DNA of 64,000 nucleotides, taken from NCBI GenBank assembly GCA_002470515.1, contig DKML01000009.1, positions 1 to 64,000 on the forward strand, given 5' to 3'. Made by a program: the position numbers and the translations under genes. Source of the DNA: Proteobacteria bacterium UBA7415 (GTDB lineage Bacteria > Pseudomonadota > Gammaproteobacteria > Arenicellales > Arenicellaceae). Below the pieces are notes generated by a model, which was not told the origin of the DNA, did not search any database, and saw only the letters and a program-made list of their open reading frames with translations. Shown piece by piece: positions 8,422 to 17,726 of this stretch (the first letter of the stretch is position 1; every line of letters begins with the position of its first letter).

Positions 8422-9327
8422 ATGACAATAGTGTTTGGTTGGGGAGAGTTGTTTGCCTTGTCGAGCGCTATATGTTGGGCGACTGCGGTAATCTTGTACA
8501 AAGCGGCGGGCGAGAGTCTTACCGCCCACTCGCTGAATCTGGCCAAGAACCTTGTGGGTATCTTGTTTTTAGTACCAACAGCCTTTTTTGTACATGGCTT
8601 TGACTGGCCATCACTAAGCGGCTGGCATTGGGCGATTTTGATCGCGAGTGGTTATTTTGGTATTGCTGTTGCGGACACTTGGTACCTCCAAGCGCTTCGT
8701 ACGCTTGGTGCAGGGCGAACAGCGATTATAGCGAGTTTGTACAGCCCTTTTGTTGTGCTTTTGGCGATCATCTTTTTAGGAGAGCGCTTAGTTGGATGGC
8801 AGTGGTTGGGGTTTGTTCTTGTTTTACTTGGGATCCTTACTGTTGTTTATCAGCGGCATTATTCAGAGCTTGATCGAGCAACACTAACCAAGGGACTCAC
8901 CTTCGCGTCGGCATCAGTATTTTTGACGGCTGCGGGCGTCGTTGCGATGAAACCCATTCTCGCTGCGGACGGCTTCTTTTGGATTGTGGCATTGCGACTT
9001 TTAGCAGGTACGGCCGGAATGGTATTATTGCTGATGGTGCGCGGCCGATTGTCGCATTTCGTGAGTGAAGTCCAAGACGGTGAGCATCGTTGGCCCACGA
9101 TTATGACGGCAGGCTTCATAGGCACATACCTAGCGCTTATCTTCTGGCTGGCTGGTTTTAAATACGCGGATGCCTCGGTGGCATCTGTGCTGAATGAAAC
9201 GGCAAATGTGTTTATTGTTATTATGGCATTTGTTTTCCTTGGAGAAGCATTGAGCCGCCGACGTATGGCAGGCATAGCGCTTACTTTTTCAGGTGTGCTT
9301 ATTTTTCTGGGCGTTTTCACAGGATAG
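8422..9327 (+). CDS. EamA/DMT-family exporter
   Basis: A 301-residue membrane protein with ten predicted helices in two EamA repeats (first ~1-140, second ~155-300). Repeat-end motifs such as ALRTLGAGRTAIIASLYSPF and KYADASVASVLNETANVF followed by FLGEALSRR are typical. DMT exporters of this type move amino acids or metabolites out of the cell. Its ATG overlaps the TGA of a short upstream frame (ATGA). Position after the racemase and acetyltransferase suggests an amino-acid-like substrate, which is inference. Confidence 0.85.
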   Translation: MTIVFGWGELFALSSAICWATAVILYKAAGESLTAHSLNLAKNLVGILFLVPTAFFVHGFDWPSLSGWHWAILIASGYFGIAVADTWYLQALRTLGAGRTAIIASLYSPFVVLLAIIFLGERLVGWQWLGFVLVLLGILTVVYQRHYSELDRATLTKGLTFASASVFLTAAGVVAMKPILAADGFFWIVALRLLAGTAGMVLLLMVRGRLSHFVSEVQDGEHRWPTIMTAGFIGTYLALIFWLAGFKYADASVASVLNETANVFIVIMAFVFLGEALSRRRMAGIALTFSGVLIFLGVFTG

Positions 9328-9329
9328 TT

Positions 9330-9698
9330 ATGCAATACAAATCTCTTAGCCTTACCGATAAGCTGGCGCTTATTGATGAACATTGGTCACCTCGAGTATT
9401 GGCCGAGATGAACGATAACCAATTTAAATTGGTCAAAGTTTTGGGCGAATTTGTGTGGCATCAGCATGACGACACCGATGAAGTGTTTATAGTACTTAAG
9501 GGGAGTCTCAGAATAGAGTTCAGAGATGGCTCGGTACAGATCGACGAAGGAGAGATGTACGTTGTGCCAAAAGGAGTTGAACACAAACCGTGTGCAGAGG
9601 CCGAAGTGCATATGATGTTAGTTGAACCCCGCGGTGTAGTGAATACGGGTGATGCTGAACAATCAACTATGACGGCTCGAGGTGATGTGTGGGTGTAG
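9330..9698 (+). CDS. Cupin-domain protein
   Basis: A 122-residue single cupin. The first motif reads VWHQHDDTDEVFIVLKGSL, with metal-ligand His, His and Glu, and the second reads DEGEMYVVPKGVEHKPCAE, with the last ligand His. This group of small cupins is found next to many unrelated genes and has no general function. The start lies two bases after the exporter stop, so it belongs to the same transcript. Confidence 0.85.
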   Translation: MQYKSLSLTDKLALIDEHWSPRVLAEMNDNQFKLVKVLGEFVWHQHDDTDEVFIVLKGSLRIEFRDGSVQIDEGEMYVVPKGVEHKPCAEAEVHMMLVEPRGVVNTGDAEQSTMTARGDVWV

Positions 9699-9774
9699 TG
9701 CCGAATGTAGTTAAAACATTACACGACTCTGTTGATGATAGCGATTTCACTTATCTTGTGTTGAAAAGTCATCG

Positions 9775-10038
9775 ATGAAAAAACTCTTACTCCTCAGCGC
9801 TCTGTGTTTAATGGTGTCGGGCCAAGTTCTTGGCTTGTCGCACGACATAGCGCATGCGCAAGGAGACCACACTGAACTGTGTGGAGTCTTTAAAACAGAC
9901 AACCAAACGACGCTTGTTCACTCTTTAGATCAAGCGGTTAGTATCGGCTTTTTTTCAACGCTTATACAGTCTCAGCAAACCGGCCATATTCATTCTTTTT
10001 CAGGAATGCTTTGGTCTGGACGCGCCCCGCCTCTGTAA
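9775..10038 (+). CDS. Small secreted CopL-like His/Cys protein
   Basis: An 87-residue protein with a signal peptide (KKLLLLSALCLMVSGQVLG). The mature part is rich in possible metal ligands (LSHDIAHAQGDHTELC, TGHIHSF) and ends in SGRAPPL. Small His/Cys proteins with a C-terminal RAPP motif commonly lie beside copper- or zinc-related TonB receptors and resemble CopL/DUF2946-type proteins. Here it directly precedes the ZnuD-like receptor by 228 bases. I infer a metal-sensing or metal-chelating role in the envelope; the exact family is uncertain. Confidence 0.6.
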   Translation: MKKLLLLSALCLMVSGQVLGLSHDIAHAQGDHTELCGVFKTDNQTTLVHSLDQAVSIGFFSTLIQSQQTGHIHSFSGMLWSGRAPPL

Positions 10039-10266
10039 TCCACATCTCAAGTGCTAATGCCGACATTTGTTGGCCAGTAACTTCTGCAATATATGTTGGC
10101 CTCTAGATACAGGGCACTCTTACGTGCGCTGCAGATCAAATCAGGTCAAATCCGCTTAAGCCCTGTTAGATCTAGTTTGATCAGACCTCTATATCGCAGA
10201 TTTTGAATATCAATATTCCGCGCAAACAAGCAGGAATAGAATAATTGAAATTTTTGGATTAATTCG

Positions 10267-12447
10267 ATGACCATATTAAAAAAACCAACTGAGGGAGTCT
10301 TTCTCCCTCGCGTTATTACTTCAGCCCTCCTGACTCTAATCGTTGTTCCGAGCACGCCCGCTTTTGCAGACGTTGTTGAATTGGAAGAAGTTGTCGTAGT
10401 AGCGCACCCATTGTCTGCAGGCGGTCTTGCACAGGCATCTACAGTTTTGTCCGGCGAGAAGCTGGATGAAATTAAAGGAGCATCAATCGGGGCCACTCTT
10501 GAACGAGAGCCTGGCATTCAATCTTCGTCATTTGGGTCGGCAGTCGGACGACCGGTTATTCACGGTTTAGGCGCGACCCGAGTAAAAATAACGCAGGACC
10601 AAATAGACACGCTTGATGTGTCGGTTACCAGTAGTGATCATGCTGTAACCGTAGAGTCGTTTATCGCAGAGCGTATTAGCGTCTTGAAAGGCCCGAGCAC
10701 TTTGTTGTACGGGTCCGGCGCGATTGGCGGGGTTGTTGATGTGGATACAGGTCGACACAAAACCGAGATTCCTGAAGAGACGTCTGGTCGAGCAGAAATA
10801 CGCTTTGCTGATGTTGACAGTTCTGTGACCGCCGCGGCTCGTTTAGACGGGCGCATCAACGATTCATTGGCGTGGCATCTAGATGGGTTTACGCGCGACG
10901 CAGATGACTATGAAATTCCGGGGTATGCCGAATCAAGTCTATTGCGAGTAATGGAAGGGCATGGTGACGAGCACCACGAAGATGAACACGACGAAGACGA
11001 GCATCATGACGAAGACGAGCATGAAGGCGAAGAAGAAGCATTTGGCATTCTTGAAGGCAGTCGCAACAAAAGCCAAGGAGTTTCGTTTGGTTTGAGCAAC
11101 GTTGGCGACCGCCATCATGTAAGCGCCTCGTTTGGCTTTATCGACTCAAAGTATGGTCTGTTAGGTGGGCACAGTCATGAACACAACGAAGAACACGAGG
11201 GCGATGACGCACATGACGAAGACGAGCATGATGATCATTTAGAAGGCATGGAAGAAGAAGGCATTGCGATGATCGACATGGAGCAAACACGCTTTGATCT
11301 TCGCGCTGGCTATCAATTTGATGGATCTGTGATCCAAAAGCTAGACGTCCTATTTGCGCAAAACGACTACGAGCACTCAGAGATCGAAGGATCTGGTGAA
11401 GTCGGGACACGTTTTGACAATCAAGCGTGGGAGGGTCGTATAGAGTTACAGCATCAAACCATTCTGGAGTTCGACGGTATTTTTGGCATACAGCTTAACG
11501 ACCGCGATTTTAGTGCGCTGGGCGAAGAAGCCTTTATTGCGCCAGTAAATGTAGAATCTCAAGCGGTTTTCTGGCTGGGAGAACGCAGTGCGGGCCCCGG
11601 AACGGTTGAAACGGGCATCCGGTTTGAAACGGTAGATACCACTCCGGTCGACAATGCGGCTTTACTTGCAAGGTCGTTCGATACAACTAGTGCTTCTCTT
11701 GGCTACGTATACGAAAACGGATCTGGTGCGACTCTAAGTGCGTTAATAGACTATTCTGGACGTGCGCCTAGCATAGAAGAGCTTTATTCCAACGGTGCGC
11801 ATCTGGCGACGCAGTCGTATGACATTGGTGATGCTGATCTGCGAGAGGAAACGGCTTTGTCATTCAGTGTAACGGGAAACTGGGATTGGGATGCGCTGAG
11901 TATTAATGCGACCGCCTATTACACCGATTTCCGTGACTTTATCTATCAAGCAGCTAGTGGCGAAGAGTTAGATGAGTTGCCGGTATTCAACTATCGCCAG
12001 GATGACGCCACGTTTTACGGTTTGGACCTGAGCGCCGAGATCGAGCTTGGAGTAGTGGCGGGGGGTAATCTTTCGGCTAACACTTTCCTTGATTTTGTAA
12101 GCGCCGACGTCGATACAAACGCGGGATCCGAGAACTTACCCCGTATTCCAGCTGACCGACTTGGCATGGGGTTGCGATGGTCAGATGAAGTGTGGACATT
12201 AACAGCCAATTACCTGCATGTAGACGCGCAGAATTCGGTTGCTGATTTCGAGCTTCCGACCCAAGGTTATGAGGATTTAAGTTTTGGGGTTAGCCGCTAC
12301 ATGACGCTCAATAACTATGAAGTTCAATTATTCTTGAACGGCCGAAACTTAACGGACGACGAGCAACGACACCATGCAAGCTTTGTTAAAGACTTTGCGC
12401 CGGCACCTGGTCGAGCTATAGAGGCTGGGATCCGAATGTCATTCTGA
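10267..12447 (+). CDS. znuD: ZnuD-like zinc TonB-dependent receptor
   Basis: A 726-residue outer-membrane receptor. After a signal peptide ending near AFAD it has a TonB box region (ELEEVVVVA), a plug domain with REPGIQSSSFGSAVGRP and GPSTLLYGSGAIGGVVDV, and a barrel ending in an aromatic residue (GIRMSF). Two barrel loops (about residues 232-257 and 300-332) are crowded with His, Asp and Glu, the metal-binding inserts seen in ZnuD. It is predicted to import zinc across the outer membrane. No Zur box of the usual gammaproteobacterial form is obvious upstream. Confidence 0.85.
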   Translation: MTILKKPTEGVFLPRVITSALLTLIVVPSTPAFADVVELEEVVVVAHPLSAGGLAQASTVLSGEKLDEIKGASIGATLEREPGIQSSSFGSAVGRPVIHGLGATRVKITQDQIDTLDVSVTSSDHAVTVESFIAERISVLKGPSTLLYGSGAIGGVVDVDTGRHKTEIPEETSGRAEIRFADVDSSVTAAARLDGRINDSLAWHLDGFTRDADDYEIPGYAESSLLRVMEGHGDEHHEDEHDEDEHHDEDEHEGEEEAFGILEGSRNKSQGVSFGLSNVGDRHHVSASFGFIDSKYGLLGGHSHEHNEEHEGDDAHDEDEHDDHLEGMEEEGIAMIDMEQTRFDLRAGYQFDGSVIQKLDVLFAQNDYEHSEIEGSGEVGTRFDNQAWEGRIELQHQTILEFDGIFGIQLNDRDFSALGEEAFIAPVNVESQAVFWLGERSAGPGTVETGIRFETVDTTPVDNAALLARSFDTTSASLGYVYENGSGATLSALIDYSGRAPSIEELYSNGAHLATQSYDIGDADLREETALSFSVTGNWDWDALSINATAYYTDFRDFIYQAASGEELDELPVFNYRQDDATFYGLDLSAEIELGVVAGGNLSANTFLDFVSADVDTNAGSENLPRIPADRLGMGLRWSDEVWTLTANYLHVDAQNSVADFELPTQGYEDLSFGVSRYMTLNNYEVQLFLNGRNLTDDEQRHHASFVKDFAPAPGRAIEAGIRMSF

Positions 12448-12485
12448 GTAGTCAGATAGATTTGCGGGATTAAGCAGTAGTAAAC

Positions 12486-12533
12486 AACCCATAAATGCGA
12501 GCTAAGACCTGCTCGCATTTATGGGTTTATTTT
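12486..12533 (+). terminator. Strong terminator after znuD
   Basis: A perfect 17-base-pair stem (AACCCATAAATGCGAGC with its complement) closes an eight-base loop and is followed by TTTATTTTAT. Confidence 0.9.
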
Positions 12534-12654
12534 ATGCAATACTAGGCTGAGCTAAATGTATAGTTTGAACGGTTGTCTTTACGTTTGTCTTAACATCTGT
12601 CTCAAAGATCGCCTCAACGGCAATTTAAAAAAGCACCGTTAAAACAATTGGCGT

Positions 12655-13800
12655 TTATTCGATACGGAGTCCAAGCGCCTCTTCGATGATGAATGGAATC
12701 TCAGATTCCATCATCTCGCGATTCGGATCAGTTCCCTCTCCTAGACGCACGATCACCAAGTTGTGCTCTGGCACTACAATTACGAACTGGCCTAAATGAC
12801 CGCTCATATTGTAATACGCAGGTTCATGGTCAAGACCTAGCCACGTTGAATAACCGTAATAGTCTTGGCCCACGGGCTCTATCATTTTTTCAACAAGACC
12901 TGCAGGTAGCAACTGCTGACCATTCCAGACACCGTTGTTAAGCATTAACATACCGAGTTTTGCGTAGTTGCGAGCGTTGGTGTTCAAGCAGCAGAACGCC
13001 AGTTCCATATCGCTACCGTCTAAATGCCACACACCATCATCGTTCATGCCTAGAGGCTTCCATAAAATCTCGCTGAGGTATCCAGCAAGAGTGGCGTTTT
13101 CGTCTTTGTTTTTAAGCGCTCTGGTTAAAGCAATTGCAAGCAATTGGGTCGAAGCACTGGAGTATTCCCAGAATTCGCCGGGCTCAGCACTGAACTCGCC
13201 ACTGGTTAAAAAGTCTTCTACATCTGGGCCATAGAGCAGCTCTACAGTTGGGCTAATAGGCGAGTAGTAGTGCTCGGTCCACTCATACCCCGAGTTCATT
13301 AAAGACAGCTGGTCAAGCGTTGCTTTGCTGCCTAAGGCATCGCCTTTAAATTCTGGGAGTAGGGTAGTAATTGGCTGATCAAACGATTCGATATAACCAT
13401 CTTCAATCGCTTTACCCACCATCATAGTGAGCACGGTCTTTGCCATTGAAAATGAGTTCGTTTTACTGCGGTTATCATAGCCATTAAAATACCGCTCACT
13501 GACTATTTGACCATCTTGAATTACCAGCAATGCAGACACCTTGTGATCTGTAACTTCTTTCTCGAAAGCGGCCGACAACGGCTTACTGTTGATCAAGGAG
13601 TGTTCAACCAAAGGCTGGACTTCGCCCGCTTCTATAGTGCGTGTATCAAACAGTTCGTAGTCGTTGATGTTTGCCGTGGAATGGCCTTGCATATAGACGC
13701 GGTGAGTCGCGGTCAGTAAAAAGCTGTATCCGGTTACATAAAGAAGCGCGACGATAATTAGAATAAGTACGGCTAGACTGATAAAGGCTTTTTTAAGCAT
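12655..13800 (-). CDS. Membrane-anchored serine hydrolase (beta-lactamase/class C-like)
   Basis: A 381-residue protein with one N-terminal membrane segment (residues ~5-28) and a periplasmic beta-lactamase-related domain. The nucleophile motif SxxK is S118-MA-K121, the second motif is EYSSAS, and HLG near the C-terminus stands for the KTG box. This family includes esterases, D-aminopeptidases and 6-aminohexanoate dimer hydrolase-like enzymes; the substrate is not predictable. It stands alone between the znuD terminator and the AsnC gene. Confidence 0.85.
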   Translation of the reverse strand: MLKKAFISLAVLILIIVALLYVTGYSFLLTATHRVYMQGHSTANINDYELFDTRTIEAGEVQPLVEHSLINSKPLSAAFEKEVTDHKVSALLVIQDGQIVSERYFNGYDNRSKTNSFSMAKTVLTMMVGKAIEDGYIESFDQPITTLLPEFKGDALGSKATLDQLSLMNSGYEWTEHYYSPISPTVELLYGPDVEDFLTSGEFSAEPGEFWEYSSASTQLLAIALTRALKNKDENATLAGYLSEILWKPLGMNDDGVWHLDGSDMELAFCCLNTNARNYAKLGMLMLNNGVWNGQQLLPAGLVEKMIEPVGQDYYGYSTWLGLDHEPAYYNMSGHLGQFVIVVPEHNLVIVRLGEGTDPNREMMESEIPFIIEEALGLRIE

Positions 13801-13921
13801 GTTGAGTAACCATTATTATTAGAGTTATAGAATGAGTGGTAAGCCGCAGATTGAGTGCCCTATAAACAGATTAAAAAGAGCGTCTAAAAGGGCAAGGCTT
13901 TAAAACTTAAGGCCGAGTGTA

Positions 13922-14392
13922 TCAGTCGTAAGTCAGTGGTAGTTCATTTTTATTGATGGGGTGGCGCAATACAAAACTTGAGTGAACACCGCTAACGCCA
14001 TCCAATTTAGTTAAGCGGCGCAGTAAAAATTCTTCGTAATGGCGCATATCTCTTACCAGCACTTTAAGTAAAAAATCTGAGTCTTGCCCCGTTACAACGT
14101 AACAATCCATTACTTCAGGGAGCGCGGCGGCGGCCTTCTCAAATTTTTCAAAGCGATCAGCGGTGTGTTTATCCATGGTAATACTGATGATTGCGGTAAG
14201 GCTTAATCCAAGTTTCTCTGCGTCTAACTTAGTGCAGTGTTCGGTAATGACCCCCGATTCCTCCAACTGCTTAACGCGCCGCGCGCAGGGCGTTGGCGAG
14301 AGATTGACTGCATCAGCTAATTCGAGATTGCTGACTCGTGCATTGTGTTGCAGTACGCGAAGTATTGCGAAATCCTTTTTGTCGAGTTGCAT
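13922..14392 (-). CDS. Lrp/AsnC-family transcriptional regulator
   Basis: A 156-residue regulator of standard length: an N-terminal HTH (DFAILRVLQHNARVSNLELA then LSPTPCARRVKQLEESGVI) and a C-terminal RAM/ligand domain (VTGQDSDFLLKVLVRD). Members bind amino acids and form octamers. It is divergent from leuA with 158 bases between them, so a leucine-responsive control of leuA and of itself is a reasonable inference. Confidence 0.9.
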   Translation of the reverse strand: MQLDKKDFAILRVLQHNARVSNLELADAVNLSPTPCARRVKQLEESGVITEHCTKLDAEKLGLSLTAIISITMDKHTADRFEKFEKAAAALPEVMDCYVVTGQDSDFLLKVLVRDMRHYEEFLLRRLTKLDGVSGVHSSFVLRHPINKNELPLTYD

Positions 14393-14550
14393 CTCTAGTA
14401 TTTATGGATTTATTAGCTAATTTAGCTACCATTCTAATCTTTTTAAAGTATAAACACTAATTATTATAAAAATCAGCGCGTGTTTAGCGACTTTCGCCTT
14501 GGCGGAGTCGTTATACTTCGTGCTTTAAGATTAAACACCTAAATAGCGCC
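14393..14550. promoter_or_regulatory. Divergent asnC-type/leuA control region
   Basis: An AT-rich region separates the two divergent starts. At 14488-14510 an imperfect hairpin (CGACT-tt-CGCC / GGCG-g-AGTCG) lies about 40 bases before the leuA ATG. It lacks a T-run, and I see no leucine-rich leader peptide, so classic attenuation is not supported. The hairpin may be a leader structure or chance. Confidence 0.4.
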
Positions 14551-16260
14551 ATGTCATCAATTCAGAATAACAAGACCACCGTTAAACAATACGACGCCAG
14601 CAAGTACGCTCCTATGGTAACGCTTGATAAACCAGACCGTCGTTGGCCCAATCAAACGATCGACGTTAGCCCTATGTGGTGCAGTGTGGATCTGCGCGAT
14701 GGCAATCAAGCACTTATTGACCCAATGACGCCACCGCAAAAACTCGAGATGTTCGAAATGCTCGTCGCGGTGGGTTTTAAGCACATTGAGGTAGGTTTTC
14801 CGTCGGCGTCCCAAACGGATTTTGATTTTGTACGCAAGCTGATTACCGAAGACCGAGTTCCAAGCGACGTGAATATTCAGGTTCTTACGCAAGCGCGTAA
14901 AGAGTTAATTGATAGAACCTACGAATCGTTAATGGGCGCAAAGAGGGCGATAGTGCATGTGTACAACTCGACCTCCACCGTACAGCGAGAGCACGTGTTT
15001 AAGCTGTCTAAAGACGCTATCAAACAGATAGCCGTAGACGGCGCAACATGGGTTAAAGAAGGCGCTGAAAAACAACCAGACACTGAATGGCAATTTCAGT
15101 ACTCACCCGAAAGTTTCACAGGTACCGAAATTGAGTACGCCATTGAAGTGTGCGACGCCGTAATAGATGTTTGGCAGCCAAGCCCAGCGAACAAAGCGAT
15201 TATTAATTTGCCCGCTACAGTAGAAGTAGCGATGCCTAATGTGTACGCCGATCAAATCGAATGGTTTTGCGACAATATTAAACATCGCGATGCACTAGTT
15301 ATTAGCTTACATACACACAACGATAGAGGCTGTGGTGTTGCCGCATCAGAGATGGGTGTGTTGGCGGGAGCAGACCGGGTCGAAGGAACATTGCTAGGCA
15401 ACGGTGAGCGTACGGGCAATATGGATATCGTTACGATGGGTATGAATCTCTACAGTCGCGGTGTTGACCCAATGTTGGACTTCTCGGCAATGGATCAAAT
15501 AATTAGTGTGGTTGAAAAATGCACTCAGCTGAAAGTTCACCCTCGCCATCCTTATGCGGGCGAATTAGTCTTTGCGGCTTTTTCTGGCAGCCATCAAGAT
15601 GCAATCAACAAGTGCCTGGCTAACTATGAAGAAGGCAGCACTTGGGAAGTCGCCTACTTGCCTATTGATCCACGTGATTTGGGGCGTAATTACCAAGAAG
15701 TGATTCGCATTAACTCGCAGTCGGGCAAGGGCGGCGTTGCTTACGTGCTTAAGCATGAGCACGGAATTAAGATGCCGCGCTGGCTACAGGTGGATTTTAG
15801 TCCTGTAGTACAAAAAGAAGCTGAGGTAACCGAAGCCGAAGTAAGCCCAGACCAAATACACGATCTGTTTAAACGAACTTATTTAAAAGTAGATGGCAAA
15901 GCTAAGTTAAAAGGCTATCAAATTAATCGCACAGATGGCGTAGACCATATGAGCGCAGAGCTAAAAGTAGATTCTCAGAAACTCGCGATCCAGGGCCAAG
16001 GCCGAGGCGTGCTAGAGGCTTTTGTATCGGCGCTTTCAGAACACCTCGGTGAGAGCTTTGTCATTATCGACTACAACGAGCACACACTTGGTAAAGACGA
16101 AGGCTCAGAAGCAATGGCGTACGTGCAGATCAGTATGAACCAACAGCGGGTATGTGGTGCAGGTAAGAGCCGCGATATTTTGGGCGCTTCTTTAAATGCG
16201 GTGTTGGCGGCCGTGGCTCGAGGTATGGCGTTACAAGGAAGAGCCAGAGATGCTGCTTAA
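14551..16260 (+). CDS. leuA: 2-isopropylmalate synthase
   Basis: Catalyses the first committed step of leucine synthesis, condensing acetyl-CoA with 2-ketoisovalerate. At 569 residues it is the long LeuA2-type form found in some bacteria and fungi. The TIM-barrel domain shows CSVDLRDGNQALIDPM (metal Asp and Arg), VGFPSASQTDFDF, and SLHTHNDRGCGVA (metal-binding His pair). The C-terminal ~150 residues are the regulatory domain for leucine feedback, with GQGRGVLEAFVSAL and the conserved end MNQQRVCGAGKSRDILGASL. The rest of leuBCD is not in the window. Confidence 0.95.
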   Translation: MSSIQNNKTTVKQYDASKYAPMVTLDKPDRRWPNQTIDVSPMWCSVDLRDGNQALIDPMTPPQKLEMFEMLVAVGFKHIEVGFPSASQTDFDFVRKLITEDRVPSDVNIQVLTQARKELIDRTYESLMGAKRAIVHVYNSTSTVQREHVFKLSKDAIKQIAVDGATWVKEGAEKQPDTEWQFQYSPESFTGTEIEYAIEVCDAVIDVWQPSPANKAIINLPATVEVAMPNVYADQIEWFCDNIKHRDALVISLHTHNDRGCGVAASEMGVLAGADRVEGTLLGNGERTGNMDIVTMGMNLYSRGVDPMLDFSAMDQIISVVEKCTQLKVHPRHPYAGELVFAAFSGSHQDAINKCLANYEEGSTWEVAYLPIDPRDLGRNYQEVIRINSQSGKGGVAYVLKHEHGIKMPRWLQVDFSPVVQKEAEVTEAEVSPDQIHDLFKRTYLKVDGKAKLKGYQINRTDGVDHMSAELKVDSQKLAIQGQGRGVLEAFVSALSEHLGESFVIIDYNEHTLGKDEGSEAMAYVQISMNQQRVCGAGKSRDILGASLNAVLAAVARGMALQGRARDAA

Positions 16261-16569
16261 GTTAACTTAAGCCATCAGAAATTAGGTATGCGGGGGCGCG
16301 ATTCGCATTTTTTTTGGGGAGCTGGTTCTACTTCATCCGGTTTTGCGCTAACACTTTCTCTAAGCTTTTCATCAAGCTGCGTACGCTCTGGCACCGAGTG
16401 ATTGAACTTTTATTCTGTTTCTCCAACTTAGCTCTCAACGCAATAATCGTACAAGTTTGTAATGTCTCGAGACGGGTTTAAAAGAATCTTAGTGTCTAGT
16501 ATCACCAAATTCTAGAAAAGGGGCACACGAGCTTAAGATTAAAAATTATCCTCACAATTTAGGCGGGAA
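16261..16569. other. Gap with weak terminator after leuA
   Basis: At 16288-16315 ATGCG pairs with CGCAT, followed by eight T residues, which may end the leuA transcript. The rest of this 309-base stretch holds no gene that I can support. Confidence 0.4.
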
Positions 16570-17661
16570 TCATCGGTTCTGATAAAGCGTTGCTGTAGTC
16601 CCAGGTTCACCCACAAGCAGCAGGTTACACGAGCCCCAGCTGTCTGGAATTTGGTAACTACTCTCTGGCTTGAATTCGAGAGAGCTAAAACCCATAGAAC
16701 AGTAAAAGTTCATTTTCTCTAGTTGACCTTTTACATTGTGTATTTCCAAATTGTTCCTAGTCAGGTAAATGTATTCGCTGCCTCTATCTTTCAATTTGAG
16801 CTGACGTACCAATACTTCACCACTATCCAAGCGTTCCTGAACTTGTGCCATCGGCTCAGCAAATGGTTCTGCTGCTTCTGGAATTTCCTTTTGTAAAACG
16901 TAATAGTTGTTACGAGCCTCACCGTAGCGACCGAGTTGAATGAGTAATTGCAAGATGTTCATTCGAATCGATTTCAATATTTCAAACTCCAAAAATTGTT
17001 CTTTCTTGTCTAGCCTATCGTCAAACATCAGTAGTTGCTGTAAAGCATAGAGTTGCTCGTTTTTACCGAGAAAAGTAGTGGCATATTGGTACTCTTCCAG
17101 GTAAAGGAACGACAGCGTGTACATGTTTAGGAATGAAGCCTTATGCATCCTATCTAAGTCCTTTCTTATTTTATTTTGCTCTGGATTAGCTTTTTCGAAT
17201 TCTCGCCTGACTCGCTTATAAGGTCTGTAGAACTCGTCACTGGCTTTTGGTTGAGAATTGTTCATTCGAAATATAGCCCGCAATGACTCCATGGATCGTT
17301 TGGGCTCACCGTTCCAGATAGCTGGCTCGTACTTAGATTCTAAAATTAAGGACCTGGTCGACTTTTCAAAATCTGAGTGGGTCGAATCAATGACTACCAG
17401 TTCTGAGGTTGTGCCATCTGTCTCTACCATAAAGAGGAACTCTACTATGCCCTCTTGTGACTTAACCGCCCTCGCCTTAGGGTACTTTAAAACCCCTGCC
17501 GAGACCCGAACTGGCGGCTGGTATCCCTGCACGGCCTCCAATGGTTTTAGCCCGCTAAAGTCGTTGTTTAGGTCTAGGTCGTTTAAATTGTTCGCTATCG
17601 TTGGGGTGGTAGAGAAAACTAAGCTTGTTAAAAGCATCAATGCATTTATTTGTTTGTTCAT
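16570..17661 (-). CDS. Secreted protein: TonB_C-like domain plus unknown C-terminal domain (paralog A)
   Basis: The ATG at 17661 gives a signal peptide (ALMLLTSLVFSTTPTIAN) and 363 residues; the upstream TTG at 17691 would spoil it. Residues ~50-132 resemble the TonB C-terminal fold: KYPKARAVKSQEGIVEFLFMVETDG then STRSLILESKYEPA. A helical middle of ~140 residues follows. The end contains C-x3-F and IPDSWGSCNLLLVGEPGTT, which matches the neighbour. There is no retained membrane anchor, unlike true TonB. The ribosome binding site is poor (C-rich leader), so translation may depend on the upstream paralog. Confidence 0.65.
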   Translation of the reverse strand: MNKQINALMLLTSLVFSTTPTIANNLNDLDLNNDFSGLKPLEAVQGYQPPVRVSAGVLKYPKARAVKSQEGIVEFLFMVETDGTTSELVVIDSTHSDFEKSTRSLILESKYEPAIWNGEPKRSMESLRAIFRMNNSQPKASDEFYRPYKRVRREFEKANPEQNKIRKDLDRMHKASFLNMYTLSFLYLEEYQYATTFLGKNEQLYALQQLLMFDDRLDKKEQFLEFEILKSIRMNILQLLIQLGRYGEARNNYYVLQKEIPEAAEPFAEPMAQVQERLDSGEVLVRQLKLKDRGSEYIYLTRNNLEIHNVKGQLEKMNFYCSMGFSSLEFKPESSYQIPDSWGSCNLLLVGEPGTTATLYQNR

Positions 17662-17726
17662 AGGGGGGCTGGTGGGAGCTTTATTTTGCAATCAATTTAA
17701 TTGTTGGGTTTCGTTTGAGTCTCATT

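Noticed and set aside
10039-10266. Zur operator upstream of znuD
   Set aside because: I looked for the usual GTTATA-type palindrome and found none convincing; absence by eye is not proof.
14393-14550. Leucine attenuator before leuA
   Set aside because: No short leader frame with leucine codons and no terminator hairpin with a T-run.
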